From Fontibacter flavus (GTDB taxonomy: Bacteria; Bacteroidota; Bacteroidia; Cytophagales; Cyclobacteriaceae), in NCBI RefSeq assembly GCF_042432905.1, contig NZ_JBHLWI010000027.1, forward strand, positions 1 to 64,000: a stretch of DNA of 64,000 nt. Direction: 5' to 3'. The notes beneath the pieces are model-generated. The model made no database searches. It saw only the letters and a list, made by a program, of their open reading frames with translations, and was not told the DNA's origin. Shown here piece after piece: positions 42,661-52,652 of the stretch. Every line of letters starts with the position of its first letter. Within the stretch, counting starts at the first letter, position 1. The position numbers were made by a program, and so were the translations under genes.

Positions 42661-45081
42661 ATGAAAAAATTCTTTTGGATTGCTCTCCTACTGATCATGA
42701 TTGCTTTTTCAGCCCAAGCCCAAAATAATTATGGGGAAATCGTCAATACTTTCAACAAAGCTTTCCCTTATGAAAAAATATTCCTCCACACAGACAAGCC
42801 TTACTATTTTCAAAGTGACACCATTTGGTTCAAGGCCTATGTCTCCACTCCAGAAGAAGATTTCAGGCAATCTCCCACGCCTTCTGTTCCTTTGTATGTA
42901 GAATTGATCAAACCAAGTGTCAATCCCTATGCTTCTAGGATGATCATCAAATTAAAAGAAGGAAAAGGTCAGGGAGATATTGTTTTGCCCCGGGACCTGA
43001 ATCCCGGCATCTATCAGTTAAGGGCCTATACTTCCCATTCCTTAAATTTTGGCAGACAGGCAATTTTCGAGAAAGATATTATCATTTCGGAATTTGGCAA
43101 AAAGGGAATGCGCCAAGTCAATGAAAATGATTTCAGCATATCCCTTCACCCGGAAGGGGGAATCGCTGTGGCAGGGTACAACCAAAAATTTGCCATTCGG
43201 TCATTGGATAACAATGGGAACGGAATTCCGATCAAGGGGTATATTTCTACAGCAATGGGTGATACTGTCACGAGTTTCAGTACAGACCAAACCGGCCTTG
43301 GAAGTCTTGAATTTACACCTTTACCGGATAAAAAATACCAAGTTCAAACTATCAACAAACAAGGTACCTCAAAGTCATTCCAAATTCCCAGTTTTGCCTC
43401 CAATGGGTACAGCCTTAAAATCGACCCATTTGCAAAAAAAGACAGCCTTCAAATAGAGGTCCTCCGTGTCGGAATGGAATATGATACTTCAGCCAAACTA
43501 CACATCATCCAGAATGGGTATGCCCAAGAAGAAATCGAACTTGAATTCAAGGAGAATTCAACCTTCCTCGAGATTTCGAATCAGGAATTACGCCCAGGCT
43601 TAGCTGTCTTCAAATTAGTGCTAAATGAAGATGAGCCAGTAGCAGAACGGTTGGTATATATAAATGGTAAAAAAGAAGTTGATGTAAGAATTTCCCCTTT
43701 AAAAATGACCTATCTTCCCAAAGAAAAGGCTGATCTTGAAATAACAATTGTAGATGATTTTGGCAATCCTGTTCAGGGAGAATTTTCCATTTCGATTACT
43801 GATGCCAAGCAGGTTATCCCTTCAAAAGATCCAGTAAATATTGAATCTTTTTTAAATCTTAAATCTGAATTGTCGGGAGAAACACCTGCTCAATATTCCA
43901 CTTTTCTTCAGGACCCAAAAAAATTGGACAATGTATTAATGACCCAATCCTGGAGAAGCTTTTTGCCTGATTTGGAAATTTTGAACAGGGAGAAACCCGT
44001 TTATGTGTTCGAAACAGGATTAAATATAGCTGGAGAAGTAGCTGACAACTCTTGGAAAGGTGCCAGAGACCTACGGCTTCTATTGATTGATAAAGACGGT
44101 TATCCTGAAATTCATGAAGGCCATACGGATAATGATGGAAGGTTCGTTTTTCTAGGAATGGATTTTACAGATTCTGTTGGAGTTTATGTACAGTCATTTG
44201 AATTAAAATCGAGGAAAAATAAAAACTCCAGAGAAATTAAATCAGGAAAAATACAGATTCACCAATTGGATATTCCGTCAATTCCACTGCGGGAAAAGTT
44301 GGAGGAAATTGTTTGGGTAGATCTTTTGGAAAATGACCCCTATCTCCAAGATGTGAAAATGGTCAATGACATAATCCGCAAATCCTTTTTAATGAATGAA
44401 TTCGAATTGGAGGAGTTTGTAGTAAAGGGCAGAAGGGCATATAGACAGGATCCAAGAACAATTGGCTACAATGACAATCCTGATATCCGGCTGAGAATAC
44501 CTGAAGAGACCTATAATTACCTAAACATCTTTGAGCTTTTAACAGCTAGGGCGACAAGAAGGGGAGTTTCATTTAGTCCTTACAACAATTATTTCATTGA
44601 TGGAAATTTTGCAAATTATCAAATGGTCAGTAACATGAGGGTTTCCGATATTGAATTTGTAGACATCCTATTGGGAAGAAGACCAAATCAAATGAATATT
44701 GCCGGACGTACATCCTATAATATTCTGACCAAAAACGGTAATCCCAATTTTGATTGGTCATCTGTTGAAGTAGCAGGTACCCGTGGTTTCATGGTTCAGG
44801 GCTATGCACCTACGAGGGAATTTTATATACCACCTGACAAACAGGATATCAACAGCCCAATTGCGATGGATTACCGTTCTACCATTTTCTGGAATCCAGT
44901 CATCAGGACAAATGACTATGGCCGGGCATTGGTATCATTCCCTTTAAGTGAAGGGGCTACCACCGTTCATGTGGATGTACAGGGAATCAGTGAAAAGGGA
45001 CTGCCTTTTCATGGAACATTCGAGTTTAAAGTTCAAGGACAACATTCAGAACTGTCTCTCAATCCTGAATTAGAAAATTGA
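42661..45081 (+). CDS. MG2-domain/barrel-less TonB-plug-like exported protein
   Basis: 806 aa, signal peptide about 1-20 (AQAQ). Residues about 30-135 form a macroglobulin MG2-like domain (EKIFLHTDKPYYFQSDTIWF, GDIVLPRDLNPGIYQLRAYT). Middle beta-sandwich repeats follow (EVADNSWKGARDLRLLLI, TDNDGRFVFLGMDF). Residues about 580-690 resemble a TonB receptor plug (EFVVKGRRAY, YNNYFIDGNFAN, DIEFVDILLGRRP, YNILTKNG), but no barrel follows. The end (STIFWNPVIRTNDYGRALVSF) looks like another immunoglobulin-type domain. Function unknown. It converges on a gene with the same layout, which belongs to a TonB receptor operon. Confidence 0.78.
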   Translation: MKKFFWIALLLIMIAFSAQAQNNYGEIVNTFNKAFPYEKIFLHTDKPYYFQSDTIWFKAYVSTPEEDFRQSPTPSVPLYVELIKPSVNPYASRMIIKLKEGKGQGDIVLPRDLNPGIYQLRAYTSHSLNFGRQAIFEKDIIISEFGKKGMRQVNENDFSISLHPEGGIAVAGYNQKFAIRSLDNNGNGIPIKGYISTAMGDTVTSFSTDQTGLGSLEFTPLPDKKYQVQTINKQGTSKSFQIPSFASNGYSLKIDPFAKKDSLQIEVLRVGMEYDTSAKLHIIQNGYAQEEIELEFKENSTFLEISNQELRPGLAVFKLVLNEDEPVAERLVYINGKKEVDVRISPLKMTYLPKEKADLEITIVDDFGNPVQGEFSISITDAKQVIPSKDPVNIESFLNLKSELSGETPAQYSTFLQDPKKLDNVLMTQSWRSFLPDLEILNREKPVYVFETGLNIAGEVADNSWKGARDLRLLLIDKDGYPEIHEGHTDNDGRFVFLGMDFTDSVGVYVQSFELKSRKNKNSREIKSGKIQIHQLDIPSIPLREKLEEIVWVDLLENDPYLQDVKMVNDIIRKSFLMNEFELEEFVVKGRRAYRQDPRTIGYNDNPDIRLRIPEETYNYLNIFELLTARATRRGVSFSPYNNYFIDGNFANYQMVSNMRVSDIEFVDILLGRRPNQMNIAGRTSYNILTKNGNPNFDWSSVEVAGTRGFMVQGYAPTREFYIPPDKQDINSPIAMDYRSTIFWNPVIRTNDYGRALVSFPLSEGATTVHVDVQGISEKGLPFHGTFEFKVQGQHSELSLNPELEN

Positions 45082-45105
45082 TGCTAATTGGGATAGCATT
45101 GCGCA

Positions 45106-47046
45106 TTAATTGACCCTTAAACTTTTTTGGAACCTTTGGTAATTTCCCTTTTCAAAAGTCCAAAAATCCAAGACCAATGATCCGGGATAATCCAAGTAAG
45201 GTATGGCTGTCTTTGCCCTTCCTCTGTAAAACCTGATTTTTGGATCAAAAAACTGAGGTTTTGACAAATGAACCTGATGCCTGTCAAACCTAGCTGGGGC
45301 CATTTGGTCAGGAAGTTTGCGGGACACATTGACATCTTTCAAAATATAGCGGTCTTTGGCAATGTTGTTCTTGAGCGCAAAATCGTTGTTTTTGGTGAAG
45401 AATGCCAATAAACCATCTCCTACGGGATCCCCTAAATTAGTTTGGTAAATGGTATTGCGTTCATAAAAGACTTCTACCCTGTCTATACTGTTCAAAGGAA
45501 TACTGAACAGTTCGTCCAAACTTTTGATTTCATAGAAATCTACCAAAATCAAAGGTCTTTTTTTGAAGTTATGCTTTTCATTGGTAATGTCCAGAATCCT
45601 GATTTCCTGCTCTTTGGAACCCTTTATTTTCTTAAATCTTGCCTGAACGACAATTTCCTTTATAAAATTTTCCAGATCATTGAACGCTACATAATCCCCT
45701 ATTCTGTATGTGATATCTGAGGTAAATGGTGACTGTAAACCAGAGACCTGATCCGCAAAATCAAAGTGCTCATGATAGATTTTCCTGTTGACCTCAAGCT
45801 CAGAAAAAAGTTGATCCACAGGAAAAGTAAAATTTTCCTGATGCTTCAATTCCGGAAATTTTTCAGCCAATACAATAGACCAAGGACGGTAAACCAGTAG
45901 TGGCACATACTCTGTCTCAATCTCTTTTTTGGCTCCTGATGAAATAGCATAAGCCAAATTGAATTTCCTAGAAGGATCTTCAAGATTCGACCAATTAGGG
46001 TCTTCAAGAATCTGAATCAGGTTTTCCGCTTGCTGAGGTTCTGGAATTTTGACCCAGAGCAGACCATTGACCGCAGAGGCAAATCCTGATAGATTGATAG
46101 AGGTGCCTTTACCAAGCTCCAAAGAATTGGGGCTACTGATATTTCCCTGAGGCGAAGATGGATTAGAAAACCTATAGGTCCATATCACTTCTCCCGATCG
46201 GTCGAGTACGGTAATAAAAAAATGAGGATAAGCTTCATAGCGTTCCTTGCTCAGACTGATTTCCTCTTGAGTATTTTCGATTTTCAGCTCATCCAATATT
46301 TGCCAATCAGTATGAGTGATCACCTTGGCCCATCTGGCCTCCTTTCCAACGGCCTGAAGTTTCATCTCCTTTGGATCCAACAAAAATTCAGAAGGCTCCA
46401 GCCATACCTGCTGCCCTTGATAAAGCACTTGTAGCTTTTGGCTTAATTCCACTTGGGTGTAAAAAACAGACATGCCCGGCACTTCCTCAAAAAGGGCCAC
46501 ACTTTTGCCTGTTTCGTCCTGTATCTCTATTGGCTCTGCCTTATCGCCTGTATGAAATAACATCAAGGTTCCCTTTTCAAATGGCGGAACATGAGTAAAT
46601 ATCTTAGGGGATGATTCAGCCTGAACCGCCTTTGGATTGTGTACCAAGATCTGTTTTTTGGCAAAAGGAAAATGGTCAAACCCTGTCATCCATTTTGTAT
46701 AGGCATAGAGGGTATAAACACCGCTCAATCCGTCCTCAGGTAAAATAAAATCACCATAAGCCATACGGTCCTGATCCAAAAGCAGCTTTTCTTGGTGAAC
46801 CAGGCTACCTTCAGGTCCATAAATTTCAAAGTAGGCCAGCTTACTGAACTTATAATCATCATGATTGCTCAGCAACTGTATGGCAAACCAAAGCCTGTCC
46901 CCTGCCAACAATAAATCCTGATTGGTACTGATCAGAAAATTCTCCAGAGGAACATTTTCTCCAGAATTGGTTTTAAAGGCCTTCAATTCAGAAATCCCCA
47001 AACAAAAAGAAATCAGAGAAATAATGAGTGTATGTTTCATGATCAT
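45106..47046 (-). CDS. MG2-domain/plug-like exported protein in a TonB receptor operon
   Basis: 646 aa; ATG at 47046 overlaps the upstream DUF4249 stop (ATGA). Signal peptide about 1-23. An MG2-like domain (about 30-130: LISTNQDLLLAGDRLWFAIQ, GDFILPEDGLSGVYTLYAYT) parallels that of the convergent 806-aa protein. Near 470-570 a plug-like segment appears (IVVQARFKKIKG, RPLILVDFYEIKSLDELF, SIDRVEVFYERN, GDGLLAFFTKNN), again without a barrel. It is the third gene of the receptor operon and so probably works on the same ligand or complex. No known function. Confidence 0.75.
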   Translation of the reverse strand: MIMKHTLIISLISFCLGISELKAFKTNSGENVPLENFLISTNQDLLLAGDRLWFAIQLLSNHDDYKFSKLAYFEIYGPEGSLVHQEKLLLDQDRMAYGDFILPEDGLSGVYTLYAYTKWMTGFDHFPFAKKQILVHNPKAVQAESSPKIFTHVPPFEKGTLMLFHTGDKAEPIEIQDETGKSVALFEEVPGMSVFYTQVELSQKLQVLYQGQQVWLEPSEFLLDPKEMKLQAVGKEARWAKVITHTDWQILDELKIENTQEEISLSKERYEAYPHFFITVLDRSGEVIWTYRFSNPSSPQGNISSPNSLELGKGTSINLSGFASAVNGLLWVKIPEPQQAENLIQILEDPNWSNLEDPSRKFNLAYAISSGAKKEIETEYVPLLVYRPWSIVLAEKFPELKHQENFTFPVDQLFSELEVNRKIYHEHFDFADQVSGLQSPFTSDITYRIGDYVAFNDLENFIKEIVVQARFKKIKGSKEQEIRILDITNEKHNFKKRPLILVDFYEIKSLDELFSIPLNSIDRVEVFYERNTIYQTNLGDPVGDGLLAFFTKNNDFALKNNIAKDRYILKDVNVSRKLPDQMAPARFDRHQVHLSKPQFFDPKIRFYRGRAKTAIPYLDYPGSLVLDFWTFEKGNYQRFQKSLRVN

Positions 47047-48098
47047 CGTCTAAATGGAGCTGGAGGAACAGGGGAGGCATCTGGAAAAACTTCGGTACAT
47101 ACAATTGTCACTTCTTGTAAAGGCTCAATATAATGCTGGAGGTCCACCGATGCCAGACGGATGTCGGTTCTGGACAATAATGCATCAAATCTGCTTTCCT
47201 GGTAAACAAAGAAATTCCCCAATACCAATCCGCTTGGATCATCTGCCTTTGAAATGTTTCCACGTATTCTAAAAGGGGCAGGGTCAAAAATGCTCCCGGT
47301 ATTCTTTTGTTGGAGGTCTACCTGTTCCAAATAAGCCAGATTATCTTTGCTTATCGTTCTCATATTCGTCTCCACAAAATATCTGCCCAAAGAGGAAAGT
47401 GGAATATCGGCAATGGTCTGTTGGAATGTCCTGCCGATAAAAGGCTCATTATCCAATAGATTCATTTTATTAAAAACATTTGGAAAGGCAGAATAACAGG
47501 TACAACCACAGTTGTCATTCATGGAAAATGTATAATCCTCAGAAATACCTGAAGTTCTAAAAAAATAACCCAATTCACCTGCTCCAGGGTCTGTGATGGT
47601 AGCCTTGACTGAAGCGAAAGTTCTCAATTGCGTAAAACTTGAGCCCTCTGTGGAAATACTGACCAATGCTTCATAAGCTGAAGCTGTTATCTCAGAGACC
47701 TCCACCAATGGTGGCATCTCTTCGTATCCACTTTCATAGGTTTCACCGTTCGTCAACCTCACCACTAACCGGTATCCGGTACCGGTTTCCACTGGGAAAT
47801 AATCGTTGGGGATATAGGTATGGTCCTGCACTCTTTTGAAAGAAATCTGCCTACCCTCCCCATCTTCTATATACACCTGATCCACAGGAGCAGCCGTGTA
47901 TTGGGGAGCCCGAATTCCTGATATGAATGGACTCGAATAATAAACCCTGACATAATTTTGACCTATCTGATTGCCATACCAGCCTTCAATTACCAACTGC
48001 CGCTCAAAGTCGGGAATAGCAATCGTGATCTCATCAATGCAGGATGTCTGAATTGAAAAAATCAAAATCATGAAATAAAAAGAGATTCTCCTGATCAT
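47043..48098 (-). CDS. DUF4249 family lipoprotein
   Basis: 351 aa. Signal peptide with lipobox SIQTSC (Cys20). It opens with the family pattern IAIPDFERQLVIEGWYGNQ, followed by an immunoglobulin-like beta domain and a later part with paired Cys (NDNCGCTCYSAFPN). DUF4249 lipoproteins are encoded next to TonB receptors and are thought to be surface-exposed partners, roughly analogous to SusD. Both ends overlap neighbours by 4 bp (ATGA), showing tight coupling to the receptor upstream and the MG2/plug gene downstream. Confidence 0.88.
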   Translation of the reverse strand: MIRRISFYFMILIFSIQTSCIDEITIAIPDFERQLVIEGWYGNQIGQNYVRVYYSSPFISGIRAPQYTAAPVDQVYIEDGEGRQISFKRVQDHTYIPNDYFPVETGTGYRLVVRLTNGETYESGYEEMPPLVEVSEITASAYEALVSISTEGSSFTQLRTFASVKATITDPGAGELGYFFRTSGISEDYTFSMNDNCGCTCYSAFPNVFNKMNLLDNEPFIGRTFQQTIADIPLSSLGRYFVETNMRTISKDNLAYLEQVDLQQKNTGSIFDPAPFRIRGNISKADDPSGLVLGNFFVYQESRFDALLSRTDIRLASVDLQHYIEPLQEVTIVCTEVFPDASPVPPAPFRR

Positions 48099-50728
48099 TT
48101 GAAGGTAAAATTATAGGTGACTGATGGGATCACAGTGCCGATCACAGCCAATCGGTATGACCTCGGTACAGATCCGCTGAAATCTGGCTGAAAAAACCAT
48201 GAAAAAGGATTCTTTCTGGCATACACATTATAAAGGGCAAATGTCACATCGCTTTTATAATTGCTGTTTTTCTTTTGATTGCCCTCAAAAGTAAAGCTCA
48301 GGTCCAATCGGTGATAATCTGGAATCCGGGCCTGATTCCGCTCCTGATAATCTATGACGATACTGCCATTAATATCATAAATACTGCTCGGCAACGTAAT
48401 GGGCCTTCCTGTTCGGTAGTTGAAGTTTGCTGAAAATGAAAGCCTTTTCTTAGGCTTGTAATTAAGCAGGATGGATAAGTCATGGGGCTGATCCCAATTG
48501 GCAGGAAAATAACGGCCTTGATTGATGATTTCCTGTTCAAACTCTCCCTGAACCTGTCTCATTGTTCTGCTGTAAGTATAAGAAATCCATCCATTGATTT
48601 TTCCGGTCTTTTTCTTCAACAAAAACTCAGTTCCATAGGCATAGCCTGTTCCCATCACCAGATCTGATTCAAGGGTAGGGTTCAGAAATAGCCTTGCACC
48701 ATCCTTGTATTCCACCAATGAGTTGAAATCTTTGTAATACCCCTCCACAGAAGCCTCTATCCTGTCCCGGTCAAAATTTCTATAAAAACCAAGGGCATAT
48801 TGCCAACTCTCCTGTGGCCTGACGTACCTGTCCGATAATTTCCAAACATCTACAGGTGCTGATGCAAAATTATTGGACAGTAGATGGAGATATTGAAAGC
48901 TTCTGTTGACAGAGGCCTTGATAGAAGAATTTTCGCCAAGGCTATACCTCAAACTGAACCGTGGCTCAAGACCATAATACTGCTGATAGACCTCTCCTGA
49001 CCCATATGAAAGTGTATCAATGATATTGTCTTGGCTTTTGGGTAAAGCAGCATCATAGAGATACACATCCTTGGCTCCCAAACCCAAAAATCCCGAATAT
49101 CGCAAGCCTGCCAAACCTTCCAGTTTTTCTCCCCATTTCCAAGGAATTTGGGCATAGACCCCAAGTTCTAAGGCCTGATCATCCGGAATATGCTTGGGTA
49201 CAACCAATGAATTTTCGTTTTCCGGCCTCAAAGTCCCCATTCCCATGCCGTAATGATTCACCTGATAACCAAACTGCAGGTCCTTTAAAACATCACCCAT
49301 CCACTCCATTTCATGGTGCCAGCTGAGATAGCCGATTTTGGAATCCAATGAAAATCCCAAAGGTTCAATTTCACCAATTACAGAATATTGATAAGATGAA
49401 TAAATCAAAGAAATATCGGAGGCTAGTTTGTCTCCCCATAGACTGCTCCATTTCAATGAAGCGGCTTGGGATTGCCAGGAATAGGCCGTATCTCTTCCAA
49501 ATCTGAAATAATCACTGCTGCCATAGAGGCTTAGGGAAAGCTGATTGGACTCATCGATTGTATGGTCCATTCTCAGGTTTCCATCATAAAAATATGTACT
49601 GCTTTCTTTTAGTTTGGTGTCCTGCATCCTGTGCATGATCCAGTTAGGATAGGCATATCGCCCAGTGGCCATCACTTGTGTACGTTTACTGATTGGCCCA
49701 TTGAAACCCAGTCTACTGGAAAGAAATCCGATCCCTCCGGTCCCTGTCCACTCTTGGGTATCTCCCGCCTTTGTTTTGACATCCAACACAGAACTTAACC
49801 TTCCACCATATTTGGCAGGAAGGTCACCTTTGTATATGGCAGCTTCAGACACTGCATCCTGGTTGAAAATGGAAAAGAAACCAAACATATGGGAAGGATT
49901 AAAAATAGGTGCGCCATCCATCAGAATCAGGTTTTGGTCCACACCACCTCCCCTGACATTGAATCCGGAAGCTCCTTCCCCGACGGTAGTCACACCTGGC
50001 AATAGAAGCATGCCTTTCACCACATCCACCTCTCCTAACAATGGCGGCAACATTTTCAATTCCTCAATCGGCATCCTGTTCACCCCAAGTGTGGTCCCTT
50101 TGACATTGTAATCAATAGCCCTGTCTGTCACGGTTACCAGTTCAAGTTCATTGATAGACTCAAATAAGGTGATGTCCAATGCCAAAGGCTGGTATACCCT
50201 GATGATCCGCTGCTCTGTAGCCTTTCCCATAGCACTGAAATACGCCACATAAGTACCTGATGGTATAGTGGCACTGAAACTTCCCTGGTAATCGGTCATA
50301 ACGCCCAATTCCAGTTCCGGAATGGAAAATAAAGCCGATCCTAGGACTGTTCTGGCTTCATTGTCACGGATAATACCGCTGACTTCAAAACTCCTTTGTT
50401 CCTTCCCCAATTCCTGCTTTCTCTTATTGGCCTCCAGAAAGGGTTCCCTAAGCCTGCTGGGATAGATGATGACATAAGCATTCCCGACCAGGAAGTAAGC
50501 GTAAGGGGTATTCTCAACCAATCTGTCTAAAAAATCACTCCCCAAATCTGATGCTGTCACTGAATTAATCTTCTCAATATCCTTGTCATGGATCAAAATC
50601 CTATAACCATGGGATTGCTCATATAGATCAAATAGCAATTTTAACTCCTTATTATCTGGTGAAGCTTTTTGAGCTGAACTACAAAAAATAGCACTCATGA
50701 ATATGATTATAGAAAGAAAATATTTCAT
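48095..50728 (-). CDS. TonB-dependent receptor with N-terminal secretin/TonB-like and carboxypeptidase-like domains
   Basis: 877 aa. Signal peptide (about 1-19), an STN-like domain (about 28-100: LLFDLYEQSHGYRILIHDKD, FLDRLVENTPYAYFLVG), a CarboxypepD_reg-like domain (about 113-200), a plug (about 215-330, FNVRGGGVDQNLILMDGAPIF) and a 22-strand-type barrel ending VTYNFTFK. The STN domain may talk to an anti-sigma factor, but no such gene is adjacent. First gene of a three-gene operon with DUF4249 and MG2/plug proteins. The ligand is unknown; the genes nearby do not suggest a polysaccharide locus. Confidence 0.9.
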   Translation of the reverse strand: MKYFLSIIIFMSAIFCSSAQKASPDNKELKLLFDLYEQSHGYRILIHDKDIEKINSVTASDLGSDFLDRLVENTPYAYFLVGNAYVIIYPSRLREPFLEANKRKQELGKEQRSFEVSGIIRDNEARTVLGSALFSIPELELGVMTDYQGSFSATIPSGTYVAYFSAMGKATEQRIIRVYQPLALDITLFESINELELVTVTDRAIDYNVKGTTLGVNRMPIEELKMLPPLLGEVDVVKGMLLLPGVTTVGEGASGFNVRGGGVDQNLILMDGAPIFNPSHMFGFFSIFNQDAVSEAAIYKGDLPAKYGGRLSSVLDVKTKAGDTQEWTGTGGIGFLSSRLGFNGPISKRTQVMATGRYAYPNWIMHRMQDTKLKESSTYFYDGNLRMDHTIDESNQLSLSLYGSSDYFRFGRDTAYSWQSQAASLKWSSLWGDKLASDISLIYSSYQYSVIGEIEPLGFSLDSKIGYLSWHHEMEWMGDVLKDLQFGYQVNHYGMGMGTLRPENENSLVVPKHIPDDQALELGVYAQIPWKWGEKLEGLAGLRYSGFLGLGAKDVYLYDAALPKSQDNIIDTLSYGSGEVYQQYYGLEPRFSLRYSLGENSSIKASVNRSFQYLHLLSNNFASAPVDVWKLSDRYVRPQESWQYALGFYRNFDRDRIEASVEGYYKDFNSLVEYKDGARLFLNPTLESDLVMGTGYAYGTEFLLKKKTGKINGWISYTYSRTMRQVQGEFEQEIINQGRYFPANWDQPHDLSILLNYKPKKRLSFSANFNYRTGRPITLPSSIYDINGSIVIDYQERNQARIPDYHRLDLSFTFEGNQKKNSNYKSDVTFALYNVYARKNPFSWFFQPDFSGSVPRSYRLAVIGTVIPSVTYNFTFK

Positions 50729-50838
50729 CTTTAAAGTTTAGTCATGCAATAATAGCAGATTTATTCTCTAAGACTTAAAAAAGAAGCCTAATGATATAGA
50801 AAAATGGGGAATGGTAAAATGGAATGATAAATGGAAAT

Positions 50839-50885
50839 AAAAAAGGGGCTTTGGAAAGCATTCACAAAATACTTCACCAAAGCCC
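50839..50885 (-). terminator. terminator after the amidase gene
   Basis: On the minus strand GGGCTTTGG (50885-50877 complement) pairs perfectly over 9 bp with CCAAAGCCC (50854-50846), with a long loop, followed by CTTTTTTATT. It separates the amidase from the TonB receptor operon. Confidence 0.7.
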
Positions 50886-50908
50886 AATCAATCAATATTT
50901 TGATGTTT

Positions 50909-52582
50909 TTATTTGTCAAACAATGGCGGCCTTTGTTCCTGCCAATCGGTAAAATCCTGATAAGCCCTTCCCAGCATGATCAGTTTTTCCTCATCAAAAA
51001 GGTTGGCCAGGAAGGTTATGGATACAGGACTACCATTTTCTGTAAATCCATTCGGCATACAAAGGGCCGGATGTCCGGTGAGGTTAGTAATCTGTAATTG
51101 ATTGCCTCCATAAGAAGGGGTCACAATCACATCATACTCCGAAAACAAAGTATGCATTTCCTCAATGAGGATACTTCGGAATCGATTGGCCTGCAGGTAC
51201 TCCACCGCAGGAATAAAGCGGGAAGAACGGAACAAGTTTGGCCAGGCATTTCTATGTTGGGCGACCAGCAAATCATCCTGATCCAATCTGGTCATTTCAT
51301 CAAAAGCTGCAGCTCCCTCCACATACAATGAAATCAACATAGAAGGCACATCGACTGAGGTCTTTAGTTCAACGGGATGCAACTCCAAGCCCATTGCTTT
51401 CAACTCATCCAATACTCTCTTATCATGGACCGTAGCTCTTGGTCCTTCAAAATAAGGGGAGAAATATCCTATCTTAAGGTCTTTAATTGATTTGTTCGCT
51501 TGGTAATTAAATGCAGCTGGAATAGTGCTTTTATCCTTCGAATCAAATCCATTGATCACTGATAAGACAATACCATTGTCCAAAGCCGATCTGGATATCG
51601 GTCCTATTTTGTCCATACTCCAGCTCAGGGCCATGGCGCCGTGACGGCTTACCCTTCCGAAGGTAGGTCTCAATCCTGTCACTCCATTTCTGGTAGAAGG
51701 AGATACAATACTACCCAAGGTTTCCGTACCAATGGCAAATGGAACCAAAGCCGCACTGACTGCTGATGCCGAGCCTGCTGATGACCCACTGGCCCCTTGT
51801 TGCAGATTCCAGGGATTTTTCGTCACCCCACCATACCATACATCGCCCATGGCCAATGCGCCGAGGGTAAATTTGCCCACCAACACCGCTCCCGCACTCT
51901 CCAGTTTTTCAACCACAGTGGCCGTTTCATCAATCACCTGGTCCTTGTAGGGCATAGCTCCCCATGTAGTTCTGGTTCCCTTTACTGCCAGCAAATCTTT
52001 GATACCATACGGTATACCGTGTAATGGGCCCCTGTATTTGCCCTGAGCAAGTTCTGCATCCATTGCCTTGGCAAATATTATTGCTTCTTCCTCCATCAAG
52101 GTGATCAGACACTGCAAAGTATCGGAATGGGTTTTGATCCTTTCCAGGTATATCCTTGTCAGCCTTTCAGAACTGATTTTTTTGTTTTTAATCAGAACAG
52201 AGAGGTCCGAAACGGGAAGAAAAGCAATATCATGGTCCTCTTCGGGCAAGCCTACTTCTTTGGGCAAACCCCATTCAAATTCCTCCTGCACCTGGTTCGG
52301 AACAAAACCATGTGGAAGAGGATTAAAGTACAGTGCAGGCGAAACCGAGTTTTCCAAAGGCTGTTGGCGCATCCGCTCAAAACTGCTCCTGTGATTGTTC
52401 AGATTTTGGATCATGCTGTCCTTTTCAGCAGGTGAAAATTCCAAACCAATCAAGGTCTCTGCCCCTGAAATTGTGCCAGGAGTAATCTCTCCTGCTTTTT
52501 TCCCAGCTATAAAGCCGATGGACAAAAGACCTGTCCCTAGGATAAATAAACTGAGCTTTGACTTATTTTTATTTGGCATCAT
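50909..52582 (-). CDS. amidase signature family enzyme, membrane-anchored or exported
   Basis: 557 aa with an N-terminal hydrophobic segment (about 10-27, ending AGKKAG), so probably secreted or anchored. The catalytic Ser-cisSer-Lys triad can be placed: Lys in YGIKDLLAVKG (about 190), the cis-Ser in the GASGSSAGSASAV loop (about 266) and the nucleophile Ser in ETLGSIVSPS (about 290). It hydrolyses an amide; the substrate is not evident. Two in-frame ATGs (52582 and 52579). Divergent from a small membrane protein gene. Confidence 0.87.
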   Translation of the reverse strand: MMPNKNKSKLSLFILGTGLLSIGFIAGKKAGEITPGTISGAETLIGLEFSPAEKDSMIQNLNNHRSSFERMRQQPLENSVSPALYFNPLPHGFVPNQVQEEFEWGLPKEVGLPEEDHDIAFLPVSDLSVLIKNKKISSERLTRIYLERIKTHSDTLQCLITLMEEEAIIFAKAMDAELAQGKYRGPLHGIPYGIKDLLAVKGTRTTWGAMPYKDQVIDETATVVEKLESAGAVLVGKFTLGALAMGDVWYGGVTKNPWNLQQGASGSSAGSASAVSAALVPFAIGTETLGSIVSPSTRNGVTGLRPTFGRVSRHGAMALSWSMDKIGPISRSALDNGIVLSVINGFDSKDKSTIPAAFNYQANKSIKDLKIGYFSPYFEGPRATVHDKRVLDELKAMGLELHPVELKTSVDVPSMLISLYVEGAAAFDEMTRLDQDDLLVAQHRNAWPNLFRSSRFIPAVEYLQANRFRSILIEEMHTLFSEYDVIVTPSYGGNQLQITNLTGHPALCMPNGFTENGSPVSITFLANLFDEEKLIMLGRAYQDFTDWQEQRPPLFDK

Positions 52583-52652
52583 GTAGTTTTGTGTTTGAAT
52601 AAAAACCCTTTACTTACCGTAAAAGTTAACTTTGGAAATATAATCAATAATC

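Noticed and set aside
49665..50111. 148-aa open frame antisense to the TonB receptor plug
   Set aside because: Shadow of a clear receptor gene; composition follows the opposite-strand codons.
52627..52634. TAACTTTG before the four-helix protein gene, and similar -7-like octamers at 38687-38694 and 57162-57169
   Set aside because: No TTG lies at a suitable distance upstream, so they were not called as promoters.
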